DNA of 64,000 bases from Posidonia oceanica (lineage: Eukaryota; Streptophyta; Magnoliopsida; Alismatales; Posidoniaceae). A program made the translations under genes and the position numbers. Position 1 is the first letter of the stretch, and every line of letters begins with the position of its first letter. The stretch covers positions 55,084,001 through 55,148,000 of the forward strand of contig JAZBRS010000060.1 in the NCBI GenBank assembly GCA_037176725.1, written 5' to 3'. The notes beneath the pieces are model-generated. The model did not search any database. It had not been told where the DNA came from and saw nothing but the letters and a program-made list of their open reading frames with translations. Below are positions 60,104-64,000 of the stretch, in pieces.

Positions 60104-61246
60104 TGTTAGGGGAAGCGCAGCTATACAGAAGATCATACAGTCAGATGCTCCTGCACTGCTTAAGCAAGCAAGAGGCTGACACGCTTATGCTCCAGGTTCA
60201 TGCAGGGACTTGTGGTCCGCATATGAATGGTGTGCTGCTAGCCAAGAAAATCATGTTGCAAGGCTATTTCTGGTCAACCATGGAGGCAGACTGCTGCCAG
60301 TTTGTGCGTAGATGCCATAACTACCAGATCCATGGTAATCTTATGCACGCACCCCTGTAGGAATTGCATAGCATGTCCTCGCCATAGCCCTTCTCCACCT
60401 GGGGGGATGGATGTCATCGGCGCTATACACCCTACTACATCGAATGGTCATCGCTTCATCTTAGTAGCGATAGACTATTTCACTAAGTGGGTGGAAGCAG
60501 CCTCCTACAAGGCGGTCACAGCCGCGGTGACAGAGAGGTTTATCAGAAATAACATTGTCACCTGATATGGGGTCCCGCACGCAATCATCTCTGACAATGG
60601 CTCAAACTTTATTGCAAAGAGGATCAAGGAATACCTGTAGAAGCACCAGATCAAGCATCATAGATCCTCGCCATACCGGCCGCAAATGAAAGGAGCAGTG
60701 GAGTCTGCCAATAAGAACATTGTGAAGATAATGAAGAAGATGGCAGAAACCCACAAAGACTGGCATGATAAGCTCCTGTACGCACTCTAGGCATATAGGA
60801 CATCAGTGCGGACCTCGACAGGAGCCACCCCGTATTCGCTGGCGTATGGCATGGAGGCAGTGCTGCCTGTCGAAGTGGAGATCCCTTCGCTGCGAATCCT
60901 GCGAGAAGCAGAGCTGGAAGAAGCAGAATGGGTCGAGGACCGCTGTGCCCAGCTCAACCTAATTGATGAGTGCAAATTGCAAGCAATGCACAACACTCGC
61001 TGCTACCAGAAACGGATGGCAAGAGCATACCTGAAGAAGGTGCGGCCCAGGAGCTTTCAGGTAGGGGACCTCATCTTGCAAGCCATCCACCTGCCAGGCG
61101 GTCGAGGCAAATTCTGACCCAACTGGCGTGGCCCCTTTGTGGTCAAGCAGGCATTCTCAGGCGGCGCAGCAATTCTTGAGGACATGGATCAGACTGGACA
61201 GTCAGAGCCGGTCAATGCATGCTACCTCAAGAAATACTATCAGTAG
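60104..61246 (+). pseudogene. Element A integrase remnant
   Basis: VHAGTCGPHMNG is present, but the second Cys of the C-x2-C pair is Tyr (RRCHNYQ). Stops occur after HAPL (about 60358) and soon after. One extra G in a run before the first catalytic Asp (about 60406-60411) shifts the frame; the text then continues MDVIGAIHP. More stops follow at about 60562, 60638, 60788 and 61115. ISDNGSNF and the Glu in GAVESANK survive. The frame ends CYLKKYYQ at 61246, as in B and C. Confidence 0.92.
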
Positions 61247-62793
61247 CCCGGCCCTTGCCTTGCAGAGCGTTTTCTTCCATCCCATCCTTTGCATTCTCTC
61301 TTCCTTGCACATTCTTCTTGCAGTCTTATCTTGTCCCCTGCATTCCCGCACTCTCTATATATATCCCTGCATTTCTATCTCTTTCAGCATATCTCAAGCA
61401 AAATTCCAAAAATTCCCAACAAAAATCATGCATTGCATCTAGCCTGATGATGAAATCGGATGTGCTTGCCTACTATGGAAGGAGTCTACCCTGCCTCACC
61501 CGACACTACTTAGGCGTCTTAGCTAGTGAGGGAGCCACCTTTCCAATGAGAACAGGCGAAATAACCAAACCCCATAGGACTCGCACCTCCCGAGGGAGAT
61601 AAAATGCTAGGGTATGAGCAAGAGCGAGCCATAAAAGACTATGTCTGAGCATGGGCATAAAAGAAAAAGCAAATAGAAGGCGAAGGCAGAAGTAGGCCCT
61701 AGCGATAGAGGCGTGTAGCATAACCCTGTCCCTCCGAACTGCTTCGGAGATGGTCCACTCTTTTGCACCTAGGAGCCTCAAATCCACTTCAAAACCCCAG
61801 CGTCCATTACCTCTAAACCAGGGATGGCAGAAGCTTGCAAAAAAAAAGGGGAAAGAAAAGAAAAAGCAAAGCAAAAAAAAGAAGAGAGCAAAAGAACAAA
61901 AAAAGAAAGCAAAAAGAAGCAAGGAAAACAAGAGCAAAGACGAAGGTCAACTCCAGAAAAAAGGAAAAAGAAAAGAAAAAGCAAGCAGCGCAATCGCATC
62001 CTTTACCCGTCTTAGAGATGAGCGAAAGTTTGCGCCTGGGGAATCCACAAACCCTGCAGAGCCTAAACCTAGCAAGGCCTAGCAAGCAGCTCCCCAGCTC
62101 CAACCAGGTGCCCATCACCTCCAAGTTAGGGATAGGGGAAACCTACATGCCTATGAGGGAGCCAAAAAGAAGCAAAAAGAGTAGGTGTAGGTCCTTGGGA
62201 GTTTGGTCTGGAGCCTGTCCTCACCACCCACCACCTCCGCACTGTAAATAACCCTTTCCTGAGCGCCACCAGCAAGTTAAGAGCTTGAGTAGAGTCCAGT
62301 GAGTCAGGGACCCCTCTCTTCCTCTGCAGCAGGCACTAAGCACTCCATATGCTGAGGGCTACAGCATATAAGCAAAAATCATGCATACATCTACAGCATT
62401 TATTGAAAACCATGCACATATCTACGCATATCAAGCATAAACCATGCATGCATGCACAGCATAAGTCCTTTCTCTCCTTCTATCTTCCCGCTTCGCAAAA
62501 CTTGGCCTGGCGTTGAGACAGTACTTTTATCAAGTATGCGCCGACCTTCTCCAAGATGCACTGGTCCAGAGCTCCGACCAACCACTTGCCCCAGTAGAGC
62601 TGCCTTAGTCTGAATATGTTTAATATCTGCACTCTGAATGCTAACTGTTAAACTTGCTAAACTGCTTTGCTAGCTTTGAAATCTGCATCTTTACCAGCCA
62701 GTGGTTGCCTGCTTATACCTGATCTAATGAAATGCAATTCTGATTACAGGTACCTAAGATTTCTGCACCAGCGGCCTGCATTTTCTTTGTACA
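61247..62793 (+). other. Element A spacer between integrase and second ORF
   Basis: No gene. Contains an A-rich tract (about 61836-61990) homologous in place to those of B and C, followed by sequence shared with both spacers (CTCACTGGACTC-type text in antisense). TTACAGGTACC near 62745 is a possible acceptor before the second ORF. Confidence 0.7.
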
Positions 62794-63088
62794 ATGGGTT
62801 ATCCTACTCTGGTCACTCCCATGCACTACTCTGATGCCCTGCGGGAGTGGGTTGGCAAACTCACTGAAGCCGACCGCGAAAAGCTATGCACATGAGGTAT
62901 CCCTTCCAAGCTTCTGAAGGCAGCAGACGTTGAAGTGAGCTAACATCTCCTATGCGCTACAGCAAGGTTCTGGAAGCCAGCACATCATGTCTTCTGCTTT
63001 GGCAGGATGGAGCTAACTCCTACGCTGGAGGAGGTGTGCTGGATCTGCGGCTTCTCTAAGATAATGGGACCTCCAGTCTTCATGAGGC
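62794..63088 (+). pseudogene. Second ORF of element A, DUF7745-like, cut by element D
   Basis: ATG at 62794 begins MGYPTLVTPMHYSDALREWVGKL, matching the intact protein of C (listed in pieces: MGYPTL, LREWVGKL, ARFWKPAHHVFCF, LTPTLEEV, GFSKIMGPPVFMR). Stops at about 62893 (Trp in relatives) and 62941 (Arg in relatives). About 98 codons remain before element D interrupts the frame. Confidence 0.88.
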
Positions 63089-64000
63089 TGTAGTAATCCC
63101 GGTGTTCAGATCGTCCATGCACATTGCCAAAGCTCCTGTGCACTGATCAGAATCAGGCTCACTATTAGCGGCTATGTCCGAGAAGGAAGACTTAACTCGA
63201 AAACATTTAAAAAAGGAAAAAGGGGGGAAGAAAAGAAGAAGATAAGACAAAATCGGAGTCGCCACCAAGTCTATTAGATCGGGAGACAAGGAAAACCAGG
63301 GAAATGCGTGAATAATCACGCAAAACCAAGCAAAAGATGCAATGCAGGGCAATGCAGAAGAAATGAGATGCAAAAGAATGCAAATGATGTGACTCGTGCC
63401 TAGGATAAGGGCGATATGGTCATTGTAGGCCAAGAGAGAGGGCAAGGACTCCTGTTACGTGCAGGGAAGGTGTTAGGCACCCCCGACACGCCCGAGAATC
63501 GGTCTTTCTAGGTTTACGCTCGCATACGCAGGGAAATGCAGACTCTGAATGCCTAAGAACCAATGAATGCCTATCTAAATGCTCAAAGGTGTGCTCTAAG
63601 TGAGGGAATGCAATGCAGGAAAGTAAACGTGCAATCTAAGCGCTCAGCAACGCTGTTTGTGTTCCGAACCGGGCGAAACCTGGCTCGTGAGAACTCCAGG
63701 CAGTAAGCATCACCGCCCTATATGCAAATGCAGGCGATAAAACAAAACATCGGTGAAAACAGGCAATGCAGGCGACACGCAAGAGAAAACAACGTAAAAC
63801 ACGCAAAACGGTGCGAGAGGCGAAGCCGATACGCAAAACGATACAAGAATCGAGGTCGACGTGCAAAACGATGCGAGAAACGAAGCAAGAACGTAAAACA
63901 GTGCGACAAACAAGGCAAGGACATAAAACAGTGCGAAAAACAAAGTCAGCATGCAGAACGGTGCGAGAAACAAGCAAGACACGCAAAACGGTGCAAAAAA
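63089..64000 (-). mobile_element. Element D LTR, partial (runs off the window)
   Basis: Begins TGTAGTAATCCCGGTG and follows B's LTR closely: same GATCGTCCATGCACATTGCC block, same CCTAGGATAAGGGC and ACACGCCCGAGAATCGGTC landmarks, and a 30-bp minisatellite from about 63790 to the edge. The presumed left target copy is GAGGC at 63084-63088; the right copy is outside. It could be a full element or a solo LTR. Confidence 0.92.
63790..64000. repeat. 30-bp LTR minisatellite in element D
   Basis: At least seven units of the CACGCAAAACGGTGCGAG type, truncated by the window end. Several units carry own variants such as GTCGACGTGC. Confidence 0.82.

Larger units (their letters stand above)
60104..63088 (+). 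mobile_element. Element A, right part
   Basis: Resumes element A in the connector between aRNH and integrase and carries integrase, spacer and the start of the second ORF. It is cut at 63088 by element D. A's own 3' UTR and LTR are not in the window. Confidence 0.93.

Noticed and set aside
63089..64000. Element D as the 3' LTR of element A
   Set aside because: It interrupts A's second ORF after about 98 codons and is in the opposite orientation, so it is a separate insertion.

Overview
The window is plant nuclear DNA made entirely of nested LTR retrotransposons of the Ty3/gypsy superfamily. I see no host gene, tRNA, rRNA or CRISPR array. The lineage call rests on the polyprotein: a plant gag with a C-x2-H-x4-H-x4-C knuckle, a VDNGSG protease, a YVDD reverse transcriptase, a degenerate RNase H followed by a second archaeal-type RNase H, and a DD35E integrase. 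That layout, with a TGGCGACTC-type primer site, very long LTRs and a repeat-rich 3' UTR, is typical of the Tat/Ogre group. The host should be a land plant with a large, repeat-rich genome, most likely an angiosperm; nothing here gives the species.

Four elements can be separated. Element A (+ strand, oldest, decayed) occupies 1-5311 and resumes at 60104-63088. Element B (- strand, 5312-60098) is inserted in A, with target duplication GTATG at 5307-5311 and 60099-60103. Element C (- strand, 6318-34252, 27,935 bp, LTRs of 5.78 kb) is inserted in B's left (3') LTR, with target duplication GTAGG at 6313-6317 and 34253-34257. Element D (- strand orientation) begins at 63089 inside A's last reading frame and runs off the window.

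C is the youngest and best preserved. In sense order it has: 5' LTR with a TATA box; PBS; about 1.3 kb leader; one uninterrupted gag-pro-RT-RNH-aRNH-IN frame of about 2,950 codons broken only by three nonsense codons; a 1.55 kb spacer with a purine/A-rich tract; an intact 400-residue second ORF related to plant mobile domain/DUF7745-type proteins; a 3.4 kb 3' UTR of tandem arrays; PPT; 3' LTR. B has the same layout but carries many stops, and its 3' LTR has lost its U3 end and PPT. A ends in the same second ORF, cut by D.

The most notable signal is in the 3' UTRs of B and C. Nearly every tandem-repeat family there is built from short hairpins, and the two stem arms change together: GATAG/CTATC, GACAG/CTGTC and GGTAG/CTACC; GATA/TATC and GACA/TGTC; and, between elements B and C, ATGATA/TATCAT and ATGACG/CGTCAT. 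This suggests a selected RNA or cruciform structure. The second notable feature is the additional ORF in the env position, whose length is exactly conserved between B and C.
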